Virus record (IMG/VR): IMGVR_UViG_3300025411_000011
Span: 1 to 64,000 of that record
DNA: 64,000 nt
Strand: one strand, 5' to 3'
DNA from: a virus
Shown here in pieces: positions 39,191-47,867 of this stretch (its first letter is position 1; each line of letters begins with the position of its first letter). The notes under the pieces were generated by a model, which worked only from the letters and a program-made list of their open reading frames with translations, did no database searches and was not told the origin of the DNA. Both the position numbers and the translations under genes were made by a program.

Positions 39191-42100
39191 TTATTTGCCA
39201 CTTAAACCGGCAATTGCGCCAGTATTTTCAAGACGTAATGGAATGTAGATGAATTCCACAGACTTAACTGGTTCGATTGCAATGTCAACATACAACTCAT
39301 TAGCATCAATTCTGCTTGGAGTATTGTTTGAAGTGTCGCATACAACAATATAATCGTACAGGGCACGTTCAGCTGTTAGGTTAAGCAACAATTTTTCAAT
39401 TTCTTGTTTAATTTCGTTACGTGTAATTGTATCATTTGGTTCAAATACATATGGTTTAGAAATGGCGTTCAACTGGTAACGTAAGTAAATTACTAAACGT
39501 GCTACATTGATACGATTTAAACTGCTTGCGACTAAACTACGAGTATATTGTCCGTATGCTACAAGTCCAACACCGCCAATGTATGTTATTGGGTTAACTT
39601 GTATTGTGGCTAATGTGTTACGTTGCCCAGTATTCAATGCGATAGGATTAAACACACCAGTTTGTGCAGTTACATAACCTACACTACTTGCATTTGTTAC
39701 ACCACCACGACGTACACCTGCTGGTGCAAACCAAGGATAAGCAACATTATCGCTTAATGCGATTGTACGCAACATGATATGACTTGGAGGAACAACGATG
39801 TCATTACCGTATAAGTCTGTTGTATAGCCCCATGGATAATATACACCAGTATTTGCATCTGTTGTAACTAGACCAACTTCGCCATCGCCTGTTGCATTAT
39901 TTGTATTATTACCCCAGTTACTTAAACTTGTTGCATCGTTTGGTAAACGTGCAGGAGCATCTGCTACAATAAATGATAGTAATCCACGACCAGTATTTAA
40001 ATTAACCAATGCGGATGTTGTTTCTAAATATCCTGGGCAACTTAATAAGTTAAATGTAACACTATCTTCGTTACGAATTTGTTGATTAGCGTTAATTGTA
40101 GCATTTAAAGCCGCTACAACAACAGCACGTTGAGCTTTACGACCAAACACGCCCACACCTAAATAATCATTAGCGGCATCTGTTACCCAACGATCTGGAT
40201 AATAGTAAGTCATTACTGGGTTACCGGTAACGCTTGTATTATAGGCTTGTGTGTTTACATAACCTGAAACGTACTTTTTAACGTTAAAACTGCTACGGCG
40301 TAGATTATACAACAAAGTTCCCTTTGGATATAATTGTGCGTTTGGAGCGTCAAAGTCAACAAAGTCGCTTGATAATAATAATGCAATCGAATCCAGTGTA
40401 TCAGCACCAGTTTTTACAGTATTTGCATTTAATGTTTCATCGCTCCAACGTGCATCGGCAAATATGATACCATTACTAGTTGTGTGATCTGTGTTGTTAA
40501 TCAATACCCATGCTTTTGTTAAGAAATTCCAACGATAAATTGTTGGCCATGCTTCTAAATTACTTGAATTAATCCACAAATCACCATGTTGTAGTACACC
40601 GCCTGTACTGTTAGTAGTTGGTTGTGTTGAACTAATGATTGGACCGTTAGCATCAGTTTGTGTATAATTATTTGTATATCCAACACCCTGGTTAACAACA
40701 ACTTTACCAGCAGTTGAAGTATAACCTCTCCAATGTGTACCATCATTGATTAAAATATCTACATCAGTGATTGAACTATTATACCATAATTGTCCGTTAA
40801 CTGGTAATGTTGAAGGTGCTGTTGCACTAGGTGTAACCAATGCAGTACCGCTACTATTGGCTGCCGCCCATGCAGTAATGATATAGTAGTTTGCTGTTCC
40901 GGATGGATCAGCATAAAATTCATTATTAGTTCCTACAGTAAATATTTTACCAATAGGTAAATTAGTACCGTCTTGGATTCTAATGTCACCGCCTTGCGTA
41001 TGGGTAATTGTAACTTGATTTGTACTTGTTACAGTTGCCACAACGTTTGCCAATGGAACTACTGCTGTGTTAATTGCGGCTGCCAATGCGTTTGCATCAG
41101 AGCTAGCACTGCCAGTTGTTGTAAAACTAACTGTTACATAACTTGGTAATGTTGCTGAACCAACTTGGCTAGATGAAAGAGCAAATGTAAATGAGCTTGA
41201 ACCAAATGTACTATTTGTTATAATAGCACTAGTTGAACTTGTTATACCTGTTGATAAACGTTGATAAATTTTGTAATTTACATAAGTTGGATTTGTGATT
41301 TCATCATCGTTATATTTTACATATACTTGTCCAACTGGAATATTAATACCGCCGCCTGTTGGATCTAATGTTGCCATTGCCGCTTGATTGCTTGCAAATA
41401 ACTGACCTACAGCTTGACGAATCCAACTTGCTGTTGTTGAATTATATAGTTCGATGTCAAAATTAGCACCTTGGTTTACTGGAGTTGTTTTAATCCAGAT
41501 AGAACCAGTTGGGTAACCGTTAACACTACCTGAATTTGTATAAGAACCATAGTTAGGAACTTGATAGTGTGGAGCAATAGTCACTGTAGGAGCATAGTAT
41601 GTCCCAGCGGCAATAATTTTGTTTGTACTGGTTAGTGTACCACTTAATACAATGTTAGCACCTGTTGAATATAAATTCAAATAACCGTTGATTACACTTG
41701 CTGTTACACCAGATACATGTGAACCTAATGCTGTTACTAATCCAGCGTATGTTGTTGCACCAGTTACTGTGTATCCATTAACAATTAATGTATCGCTACT
41801 ACTAACTGTTGCGGCTGTGGATGCTACTGTACTTGTAGCAGTTGGCATACTTGCGGCCCAAGCTGTTGAACCAACTTGTACCCATGTGCCAGCTGTGCTT
41901 GCGGCGGCGGATGCTCCACCTGTGCCGTCGTTGGCAGTATTATATTGTTTGTACCATAACTGAGCTAGTGTTGTAGCTGTTACAACTGCATAACTACCGA
42001 CAGCACCAAAACTTGGATTTGGAGCAAAAGTTCCAGTATTGTATAGACCAGATCCTGCGTTAATTACTGCTGGATTTTGTACTACAAAACTTTGACCGTT

Positions 42101-42574
42101 AGTTGCTGTAACTGCACTTGCGTTCCATTGGAAAACACCAAAACTTGTTGTTGCAGTATCCCACCAGTATGTACCATTTGATGGAAGTCCTACTGGAACT
42201 GATGCTGAACCAATTAATTGACTTGTATCAACATTGGCACGAACAACGTATGCTTGACTGCTAACACCTAAGAAACTGTAAGCGGCTTGTAGACCGTATT
42301 CATTAATTTCGCTTGCATTGATAGGATTGTTGCTAGCATCTGTTTGAAAGTATGGTACACCAAATGTTGCGCCTAAGTCTGCTTGACTTGTCAACAGGTA
42401 TACGTTTCCAGCATTTGCCGCTAGTGTGCCTGGAGCAATACCTGTTCCAGCTGAATTCATTTTGTTTGCTTGAGTAGCAACTACGATAAGGGGTACGGTA
42501 CCTGGTGCAGAAGGCGTGTAGAACGATTCGTTAACTACGGTTACGCTAATTCCAGGTGAACTTAATTGAGCCAT
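39191..42574 (-). CDS. 18: Contractile tail sheath protein gp18 (extended)
   Basis: 1127 aa from the ATG at 42574, which has GGAGAT upstream; the frame extends 19 codons further but that part lies in the leader. The N-terminus MAQLSSPGISVTVVNESFYTP and the C-terminal core (from RRGGVTNASSVGYVT through LNRINVARLVIYLRYQL to PVKSVEFIYIPLRLENTGAI) are classic T4-type sheath. T4 gp18 is 659 aa, so about 470 residues are extra. They fall in the middle as Ser/Thr/Asn-rich beta modules (about residues 150-720), probably surface domains on the sheath. A CATAAATA late box lies at 42607-42614. Confidence 0.93.
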   Translation of the reverse strand: MAQLSSPGISVTVVNESFYTPSAPGTVPLIVVATQANKMNSAGTGIAPGTLAANAGNVYLLTSQADLGATFGVPYFQTDASNNPINASEINEYGLQAAYSFLGVSSQAYVVRANVDTSQLIGSASVPVGLPSNGTYWWDTATTSFGVFQWNASAVTATNGQSFVVQNPAVINAGSGLYNTGTFAPNPSFGAVGSYAVVTATTLAQLWYKQYNTANDGTGGASAAASTAGTWVQVGSTAWAASMPTATSTVASTAATVSSSDTLIVNGYTVTGATTYAGLVTALGSHVSGVTASVINGYLNLYSTGANIVLSGTLTSTNKIIAAGTYYAPTVTIAPHYQVPNYGSYTNSGSVNGYPTGSIWIKTTPVNQGANFDIELYNSTTASWIRQAVGQLFASNQAAMATLDPTGGGINIPVGQVYVKYNDDEITNPTYVNYKIYQRLSTGITSSTSAIITNSTFGSSSFTFALSSSQVGSATLPSYVTVSFTTTGSASSDANALAAAINTAVVPLANVVATVTSTNQVTITHTQGGDIRIQDGTNLPIGKIFTVGTNNEFYADPSGTANYYIITAWAAANSSGTALVTPSATAPSTLPVNGQLWYNSSITDVDILINDGTHWRGYTSTAGKVVVNQGVGYTNNYTQTDANGPIISSTQPTTNSTGGVLQHGDLWINSSNLEAWPTIYRWNFLTKAWVLINNTDHTTSNGIIFADARWSDETLNANTVKTGADTLDSIALLLSSDFVDFDAPNAQLYPKGTLLYNLRRSSFNVKKYVSGYVNTQAYNTSVTGNPVMTYYYPDRWVTDAANDYLGVGVFGRKAQRAVVVAALNATINANQQIRNEDSVTFNLLSCPGYLETTSALVNLNTGRGLLSFIVADAPARLPNDATSLSNWGNNTNNATGDGEVGLVTTDANTGVYYPWGYTTDLYGNDIVVPPSHIMLRTIALSDNVAYPWFAPAGVRRGGVTNASSVGYVTAQTGVFNPIALNTGQRNTLATIQVNPITYIGGVGLVAYGQYTRSLVASSLNRINVARLVIYLRYQLNAISKPYVFEPNDTITRNEIKQEIEKLLLNLTAERALYDYIVVCDTSNNTPSRIDANELYVDIAIEPVKSVEFIYIPLRLENTGAIAGLSGK

Positions 42575-42606
42575 TGTGTTATCTCCATGAGTACATGTTC
42601 TTAATG

Positions 42607-42614
42607 TATTTATG
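42607..42614 (-). promoter_or_regulatory. Late promoter of the sheath-tube operon
   Basis: CATAAATA on the minus strand followed by a 32-nt leader with GGAGAT before the ATG at 42574. Confidence 0.6.
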
Positions 42615-42668
42615 GCATTTTGGTAAATCAATGCTTATATAAGCCTACAAAAAGGCTCTAAAAAGGCT

Positions 42669-42674
42669 TAAATA
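42669..42674 (+). promoter_or_regulatory. Late-type core before the HNH gene, leaderless position
   Basis: TAAATA then AAAT then the ATG at 42679; no ribosome site. Confidence 0.4.
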
Positions 42675-42678
42675 AAAT

Positions 42679-43005
42679 ATGAGACCATTATGTTCATGCG
42701 GAAGGGCACCGGTAGCCATCAATTATTATAAAAACGGACAGACTTATTACAGAAGCCTGTGCGGTAACTGCCTACGAGGTGTCAAACTGCCTAGATGGCA
42801 GCAGGCTGGATACAAACTAAAACATACTTGCGACAAATGCGGGTTTAAAAGCCCGCACAAAGAAGTATTTAATGTGTTCCACATTGATGGAAATTTAGAT
42901 AATTGTAAACAAACTAACTTAAAGACTGTGTGCGCCAATTGTCAACGGGTTCTTCATCGAGAAGGTGTTCAATGGCGGCAAGGGGATCTTGTTCCGGATT
43001 TATGA
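42679..43005 (+). CDS. HNH / endonuclease VII-like zinc protein
   Basis: 108 aa. Cysteine pairs C28-x2-C31, C51-x2-C54 and C85-x2-C88, plus C5-x-C7, bracket the candidate active site FHIDGNLDN (H68, N72, N75). This is the pattern of small beta-beta-alpha-metal nucleases, including endonuclease VII-like and free-standing HNH proteins of T4-like phages. It could cut branched DNA or act as a homing nuclease. Its last 92 nt overlap the leftward dNMP kinase gene in antisense. Confidence 0.65.
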   Translation: MRPLCSCGRAPVAINYYKNGQTYYRSLCGNCLRGVKLPRWQQAGYKLKHTCDKCGFKSPHKEVFNVFHIDGNLDNCKQTNLKTVCANCQRVLHREGVQWRQGDLVPDL

Positions 43006-43624
43006 GAGTTTTTACTTGAGCGTATAAATCATCAATGCTACTATCATTAGAAAACACATAATCAAACTTAGTTCCAACCCAAGCAGTTTCACTAGCATGA
43101 ATTCCTAGTTTTTCCATTCTAGTTTTAGCTAGCATCCAATTTATACATTTGTCGCCAGCGTTCATATCAGCGGCATCTCGATACCAGTCGGGTTCTGGAC
43201 CACGCTTTACACGAATAACAATTCCGCCGGCATCTTTAATTGATTTAATTTCATTAGGAAAACGGCAGTCACTAATAACTATGTCATCTTTTGAGTTGCG
43301 TAGTTTATTCTCTAATGAAGCAATCCAAATATCATCATGGAAAGCCTTGCGACAAACTTCGGTACCCCAGTATTGTAATACCCAGCGTGGAGTTAATTCT
43401 GGCATACTTAAACGTTCTGCCCACCACGGATCTACTTGTTCGCGCCATTCACGAGCTTGTTTAGTGCGGCCTTCCAGCATAGTACGGTCCCAACCAAACA
43501 CTTGTGCCACTGCATCTTTTAATGAATTTGCAAACGATTCTCGTCTAAATCCGTGAAAGTTAGTAAGATAATCAGCAATAGTATCCTTGCCTGATCCAAT
43601 AAAACCACACACACCTATAATCAT
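42914..43624 (-). CDS. 1: Deoxynucleoside monophosphate kinase, gp1-like
   Basis: 236 aa (T4 gp1 is 241). P-loop GFIGSGKDT at 7-15, then the substrate region WDRTMLEGRTKQAREWREQVDPWW and RWVLQYWGTEVCRKAFHDDIW, and the strand DDIVISDCRFPNE. It phosphorylates dNMPs for phage DNA synthesis and, in T4, accepts hydroxymethyl-dCMP. A strong promoter (TTGACC-17-TATACT) and AGGGGG ribosome site precede it, so it is expressed early although surrounded by late genes. Its C-terminal coding region overlaps the HNH gene by 92 nt. Confidence 0.88.
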   Translation of the reverse strand: MIIGVCGFIGSGKDTIADYLTNFHGFRRESFANSLKDAVAQVFGWDRTMLEGRTKQAREWREQVDPWWAERLSMPELTPRWVLQYWGTEVCRKAFHDDIWIASLENKLRNSKDDIVISDCRFPNEIKSIKDAGGIVIRVKRGPEPDWYRDAADMNAGDKCINWMLAKTRMEKLGIHASETAWVGTKFDYVFSNDSSIDDLYAQVKTLINPEQDPLAAIEHLLDEEPVDNWRTQSLS

Positions 43625-43646
43625 AGAGCCCCCTAATATTAGCTCT

Positions 43647-43675
43647 AGTATATAACAGTTTTATTACAAGGTCAA
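43647..43675 (-). promoter_or_regulatory. Sigma70-like promoter of the dNMP kinase gene
   Basis: TTGACC (43670-43675), 17-nt spacer, TATACT (43647-43652), followed by a leader that can form an AGAGC/GCTCT hairpin around AGGGGG. Hexamers and spacing are identical to the uvsW-operon promoter. Confidence 0.78.
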
Positions 43676-43683
43676 GAAATTTC

Positions 43684-44469
43684 TTAACCAGTTATAAAGT
43701 AATAGCCCGTTCCGCCAGAAATTAGATTCTCAATCTCTTTGTCTAATTTTTCTAATTCAGCTTTTGAATCAGTTAGCAAAGCGGTTCCATTTAAAGTAAT
43801 AGGACTTCCAGGACCTGCAATGCTACCAAATTTGCTACGAGCTTCCCCTAGCATACCTTTGGCGGTGGCAAGTGCATAATCTTTTAACCATTGTTTAGCA
43901 TAGACATCCTGTAGTAAAACCCAATCAGGACGATAGTTATAACTTTGAACAAGAATCTGTTCACCCTGGGCAAAAGGACGTTGTAAAATATTTAAAATAT
44001 GCGTAGTTGGTTTCCATAAAAATTCAATATAGCTACCGAACATACGACCTACTAACTTTTGATATCCAGCAAACGCATCATAAGTTGCTAGACCGCCCAT
44101 CATACTACCTGACATTAAATAGGTATTTGTATAGGCCAAATTAAATGGTTCAAATAATGTGCCGCCAGCACCAATACCGGTACGGGAACCGATAGCACGA
44201 CGAAATACCTGACGTACCGTAATAACTTCGTCAGGTAATCTGTATTCATTTTGATCCTGTATTAGTTCTAAAAACAAATAGCTTTCTTCTACAGCATTTG
44301 GACTACGTTGACGATAGCGGTTTAATGCACGATCTAACGCAATTTCTAGATGTTTATTATCTAGCTCTACATCAATCATGCCGTCACCCAGCATAGTTTT
44401 GATATAATCAAACACTTTATTTCGCTCTTGAGTAGAATTGCTTTGCGTACTTGATGGCAAATCGTCCAT
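43684..44469 (-). CDS. 13: Neck protein gp13-like
   Basis: 261 aa. Helical N-terminus (KVFDYIKTMLGDG ... LEIALDRALNRYRQRS), then VLLQDVYAKQWLKDYALATAKGMLGEARSKFGSIAGPGSPITLNG, a signature of T4-type head-to-tail connector (neck) proteins. It closes the head after packaging and receives the tail. It is divergent from the gp14-like gene with 43 nt between them. A GCTAAATA late box and AGAGGAC site precede the ATG. Confidence 0.75.
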   Translation of the reverse strand: MDDLPSSTQSNSTQERNKVFDYIKTMLGDGMIDVELDNKHLEIALDRALNRYRQRSPNAVEESYLFLELIQDQNEYRLPDEVITVRQVFRRAIGSRTGIGAGGTLFEPFNLAYTNTYLMSGSMMGGLATYDAFAGYQKLVGRMFGSYIEFLWKPTTHILNILQRPFAQGEQILVQSYNYRPDWVLLQDVYAKQWLKDYALATAKGMLGEARSKFGSIAGPGSPITLNGTALLTDSKAELEKLDKEIENLISGGTGYYFITG

Positions 44470-44487
44470 ATTTTTGTCCTCTTACTA

Positions 44488-44495
44488 TATTTAGC
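44488..44495 (-). promoter_or_regulatory. Late promoter of the gp13-like gene
   Basis: GCTAAATA on the minus strand with AGAGGAC in the leader before the ATG at 44469. Confidence 0.45.
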
Positions 44496-44499
44496 TAAC

Positions 44500-44507
44500 G
44501 ATAAATA
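44500..44507 (+). promoter_or_regulatory. Late promoter of the gp14-gp15 operon, leaderless position
   Basis: GATAAATA then TCAAT then the ATG at 44513, without a ribosome site. It is back to back with the late box of the leftward gp13-like gene. Confidence 0.6.
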
Positions 44508-44512
44508 TCAAT

Positions 44513-45973
44513 ATGCCACGATTATCCTTATACAAACCAGAAAAAGGCAACGACTATCAATTTATAGATCGTCAAGCTAGCGAAATGTTCACAGTAGGTG
44601 GAACCGATGTTTATTGGCACAAATTGTTGGGTGCAAATACCCAGGAAGCCAATGCCACTGCCGAACAGCCATTTTATCCAAATGATAATGTTACTAACAT
44701 TCAAGATTTGCTTTTTTTAGAAAATCGCGATAGTAAGTATGAAACTGAAGTGTATAGAATTAGAGGCATGTATAACGTACAGAATATTGATTTTAATTTA
44801 AGTCAATTTGGATTGTTTATTGATAACGATACGTTGTATATGACTGTTCATATTAATGACATTATTAAAACTATTGGACGTAAACCTATTAGCGGAGATG
44901 TTTTAGAATTGCCGCATCTACGTGACGATTTTGCTCTAAACGATTTTGATGTAAGTTTACCTAGATATTATCAAGTTACCGATGTAGGCCGTGCAAGTGA
45001 AGGATTTAGTGTTACGTGGTTTCCGCATCTATATAGATTAAAACTTAAACGTATCAACGATCAACAACAATTTCAATCAATTTTTAATCAAGCCGCTACA
45101 GATGCCAATGGCGATCCAATTGTTGGAGCTAACGTTACTCTTAAAGACTTGTTGAGTACATTCAACAAAGAGATGGAAATTAATCAACAAATAGTTGCAC
45201 AGGCAGAAGCAGATTCTCCTATGAGCGGATATGAAACTAGACAATTCTACACCTTGGCTGTAGATCCAACCACTGGAAAACCCTTACTAGAGACTGCTGA
45301 CGAAACTACATTAGATGCAAGCCAAATCAATTATCTTGCTAATGAAAACAATGCTAAACCAGTTCGTCCTGGATACACAGGATATTTAATTGGTAATGGG
45401 TATCCTGCCAATGGTAATGCATTTGGGTTTGGTATACAATTTCCCGAAAACCCAGGCACAGATGATTTTTTCTTGAGAACAGATTTCTTACCTAACAGAT
45501 TATTTCGTTTTGACGGACCAAGCAGTGCATGGATTAAAGTAGAAGATGCGGTTAGAATGAATATGACTAATAATGATACAAGATCAACATTAAAAACTGG
45601 CTTTATCAACAATACAAATTATACCTATAATGATCAAGTATCAAGTGATGTGATTTCATTAGCACTGGGCGACACACAAATCAATACTAGAATATTGTAT
45701 GCAACAAACAATGCTATTCCTTATGTAGTATTTAAATTTGGTGTAACGCAATTAGAATATGCATTAAGTGATTATCCGACAATGTATAGTTCATATTTGT
45801 ATACAAGTCCAGCAGGAATACAAACAACTTGTTTAAGAATCACATTGCCAACTATAAACAACACGCAACAAACCATACCTACTGCTGGTCAATGGACAGT
45901 TACACTATATAATACACGAGATGCACAACGATCAAGTTTATCAACTGCTCTCAAACCTAGGGCGGATCTATAA
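44513..45973 (+). CDS. 14: Neck protein gp14-like
   Basis: 486 aa. The opening MPRLSLYKPEKGNDYQFIDRQ, followed by the FTVGGTDVYWHKLLG segment, is characteristic of gp14 neck proteins of T4-like aquatic phages. T4 gp14 itself is 256 aa, so this version carries extra beta-rich domains, likely around residues 185-350 (ANGDPIVGANVTLKDLL ... GYTGYLIGNGYPANG). It forms part of the connector between head and tail sheath with gp13 and gp15. Its stop is followed at once by the gp15-like start. Confidence 0.78.
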   Translation: MPRLSLYKPEKGNDYQFIDRQASEMFTVGGTDVYWHKLLGANTQEANATAEQPFYPNDNVTNIQDLLFLENRDSKYETEVYRIRGMYNVQNIDFNLSQFGLFIDNDTLYMTVHINDIIKTIGRKPISGDVLELPHLRDDFALNDFDVSLPRYYQVTDVGRASEGFSVTWFPHLYRLKLKRINDQQQFQSIFNQAATDANGDPIVGANVTLKDLLSTFNKEMEINQQIVAQAEADSPMSGYETRQFYTLAVDPTTGKPLLETADETTLDASQINYLANENNAKPVRPGYTGYLIGNGYPANGNAFGFGIQFPENPGTDDFFLRTDFLPNRLFRFDGPSSAWIKVEDAVRMNMTNNDTRSTLKTGFINNTNYTYNDQVSSDVISLALGDTQINTRILYATNNAIPYVVFKFGVTQLEYALSDYPTMYSSYLYTSPAGIQTTCLRITLPTINNTQQTIPTAGQWTVTLYNTRDAQRSSLSTALKPRADL

Positions 45974-47436
45974 TGCAGTGGTTTTATGACGGACAAGTAA
46001 GAAGATATTTGACACAAACTATACGAGTGCTCAGTAATTTTGTGGTCAAATATGGAGATGGAACACTACATCAAGTACCCGTAATGTACGGCGATGCAGA
46101 TCGTCAAGTGGCCAGCATCATACGTCAAAACAGTGAAAATGCTGTTAATAGTATTCCACGTATAAGTGTGTATGTAACTGGTTTAGAACTAGATAGAAAT
46201 AGGTTAGCTGATCAAACTTATGTAGGCAAGTTGCATTTTCGCGAAAGAGATATTAACGGAAATAATTATACCGGAAATCAAGGACGTAATTATACAGTTG
46301 AACGCTTGATGCCTACTCCTTTTCAATTAAAGATGAAATGCGATATTTGGACTAGCAGTACTGATCAAAAATTACAAATATTAGAACAAATACTAGTGTT
46401 ATTCAACCCTAGTTTAGAATTGCAAACCACAGACAACTATATTGACTGGACTAGTTTATCAGTTCTTAATTTAGGAGATATCGTTTGGGATAGTAGACAA
46501 GTTCCTGTCGGCAATGATACTCCTATTGATATAGCAACATTAAGTTTAGATTCTCCTATCTGGATTAGTCCTCCAGTTAAGGTCAAACATCTTGGTGTTA
46601 TTACAAAAATTATTACAAGTGTCTATGGGTCCGAAGGAACTTATCCGTCTGGGTATGTTGAAGGATTAGGAATAGATCCTGCACTACAATCTGATGGCAC
46701 TAGTCCGTCATTTAGCAATTTGCTTGCTACTGAAAATGTTACAGTTACAGGATTTCCTATAGCAGTATACGACGGCCAGGCAACTTTGTTAGAATCAGGA
46801 GGAGGTGTTAATCCTCCAGAACCGACGTTGACTATTCCTACTCCGATCAGTAATCCTCAAAGTTGGGAAAGTGTATTCAATTTATTCCCCGGAAAATATG
46901 TTGCAGGTTCTAGTATGTTGTATTTGTTGCAACCAAATGGGACTTACGTTATAGGTACTATTGCTATTAATCCTACAAATCCTGCAATTTTACAAATTAA
47001 TTATAATACAGATACATTGACTAGCAATACTGGAATTGATAGTAACGGATTTTTAAGTACAGATGTAAAAGATTACAATGCCGCTACTAGTTATCGACCA
47101 AACAGCCCTGGTACTTTTGATGCCATTATTAATCCTCAAACTTATACACCTAACAACCCAATAGCAGGTACACGTTATCTAATTATTGAAGATATAGGCA
47201 ACACGACTAATACAAATCCTGCTGTCGTATGGGGCAGTTTAGTAGCTAATGCTAATGACATTATAGAATATACTGGTTCAGTATGGCAAGTTATTTTTCA
47301 TGCCGCTCTAGAATCAGACACTATGGTATGGCAAACGAATATATACACTGGAGTTCAGTACTTGTGGAACGGGGTTGCATGGGTCAAGAGCTTTGAAGGT
47401 GAATATGGTGTGGGCCAATGGAAAATAATATTGTAA
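45973..47436 (+). CDS. 15: Tail sheath stabiliser gp15-like (extended)
   Basis: 487 aa. Residues 1-220 (MQWFYDGQVRRYLTQTIRVLSNFVVKYGDG ... VPVMYGDADRQVASIIRQNSENAVNSIPRISVYVTGL) are clear gp15. T4 gp15 is 272 aa; the C-terminal about 215 residues are an added Pro/Thr/Asn-rich beta domain ending in TGVQYLWNGVAWVKSFEG. It caps the sheath and tube and joins tail to head. The ATG overlaps the gp14 stop (TAATG). Confidence 0.85.
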   Translation: MQWFYDGQVRRYLTQTIRVLSNFVVKYGDGTLHQVPVMYGDADRQVASIIRQNSENAVNSIPRISVYVTGLELDRNRLADQTYVGKLHFRERDINGNNYTGNQGRNYTVERLMPTPFQLKMKCDIWTSSTDQKLQILEQILVLFNPSLELQTTDNYIDWTSLSVLNLGDIVWDSRQVPVGNDTPIDIATLSLDSPIWISPPVKVKHLGVITKIITSVYGSEGTYPSGYVEGLGIDPALQSDGTSPSFSNLLATENVTVTGFPIAVYDGQATLLESGGGVNPPEPTLTIPTPISNPQSWESVFNLFPGKYVAGSSMLYLLQPNGTYVIGTIAINPTNPAILQINYNTDTLTSNTGIDSNGFLSTDVKDYNAATSYRPNSPGTFDAIINPQTYTPNNPIAGTRYLIIEDIGNTTNTNPAVVWGSLVANANDIIEYTGSVWQVIFHAALESDTMVWQTNIYTGVQYLWNGVAWVKSFEGEYGVGQWKIIL

Positions 47437-47867
47437 AAGATAGAATAGTTTGTAGTGGTGCATTATTTTATGCTAAATCTACACAACGATTTTTATTACT
47501 TCAAAAAAGTCACGGTAAACACGAAGGCACGTGGGGATTAGTCGGCGGGACAAACATCATAGGTGAAACACCTTGGCAAGGTCTTCAACGCGAAATTAAA
47601 GAAGAAATAGGTGCAGTGCCTAAAATAATTAAAACAATCCCATTAGAAACATTTGTCAGTAACGATAAAGTATTTAATTTTCATACTTATTTGTGTGTAA
47701 TAGATAACGAGTTTGTTCCTGTCTTGAGTGACGAACACATTGGTTGGGCTTGGACTACTGTAGATCGCACACCTAAACCCTTACATCAAGGACTACGTAA
47801 TAGTTTTAACAGTAAAACTATTCGTACCAAATTACAAACTATATTTGACTTAGTTGATCTAGTTTAA
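47418..47867 (+). CDS. Nudix hydrolase
   Basis: 149 aa with a perfect Nudix box: G44-x5-E50-x7-R58-E59-I-K-E62-E63-I-G65. The preceding strands (SGALFYAKSTQRFLLLQKS) fit the fold. Nudix enzymes hydrolyse nucleoside diphosphates linked to another group (dNTPs, NADH, ADP-ribose, RNA caps); the substrate is not decidable here. The start overlaps the gp15 gene by 19 nt, so it is made late with neck proteins. Its end overlaps the halogenase-like gene by 29 nt. Confidence 0.85.
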   Translation: MENNIVKDRIVCSGALFYAKSTQRFLLLQKSHGKHEGTWGLVGGTNIIGETPWQGLQREIKEEIGAVPKIIKTIPLETFVSNDKVFNFHTYLCVIDNEFVPVLSDEHIGWAWTTVDRTPKPLHQGLRNSFNSKTIRTKLQTIFDLVDLV

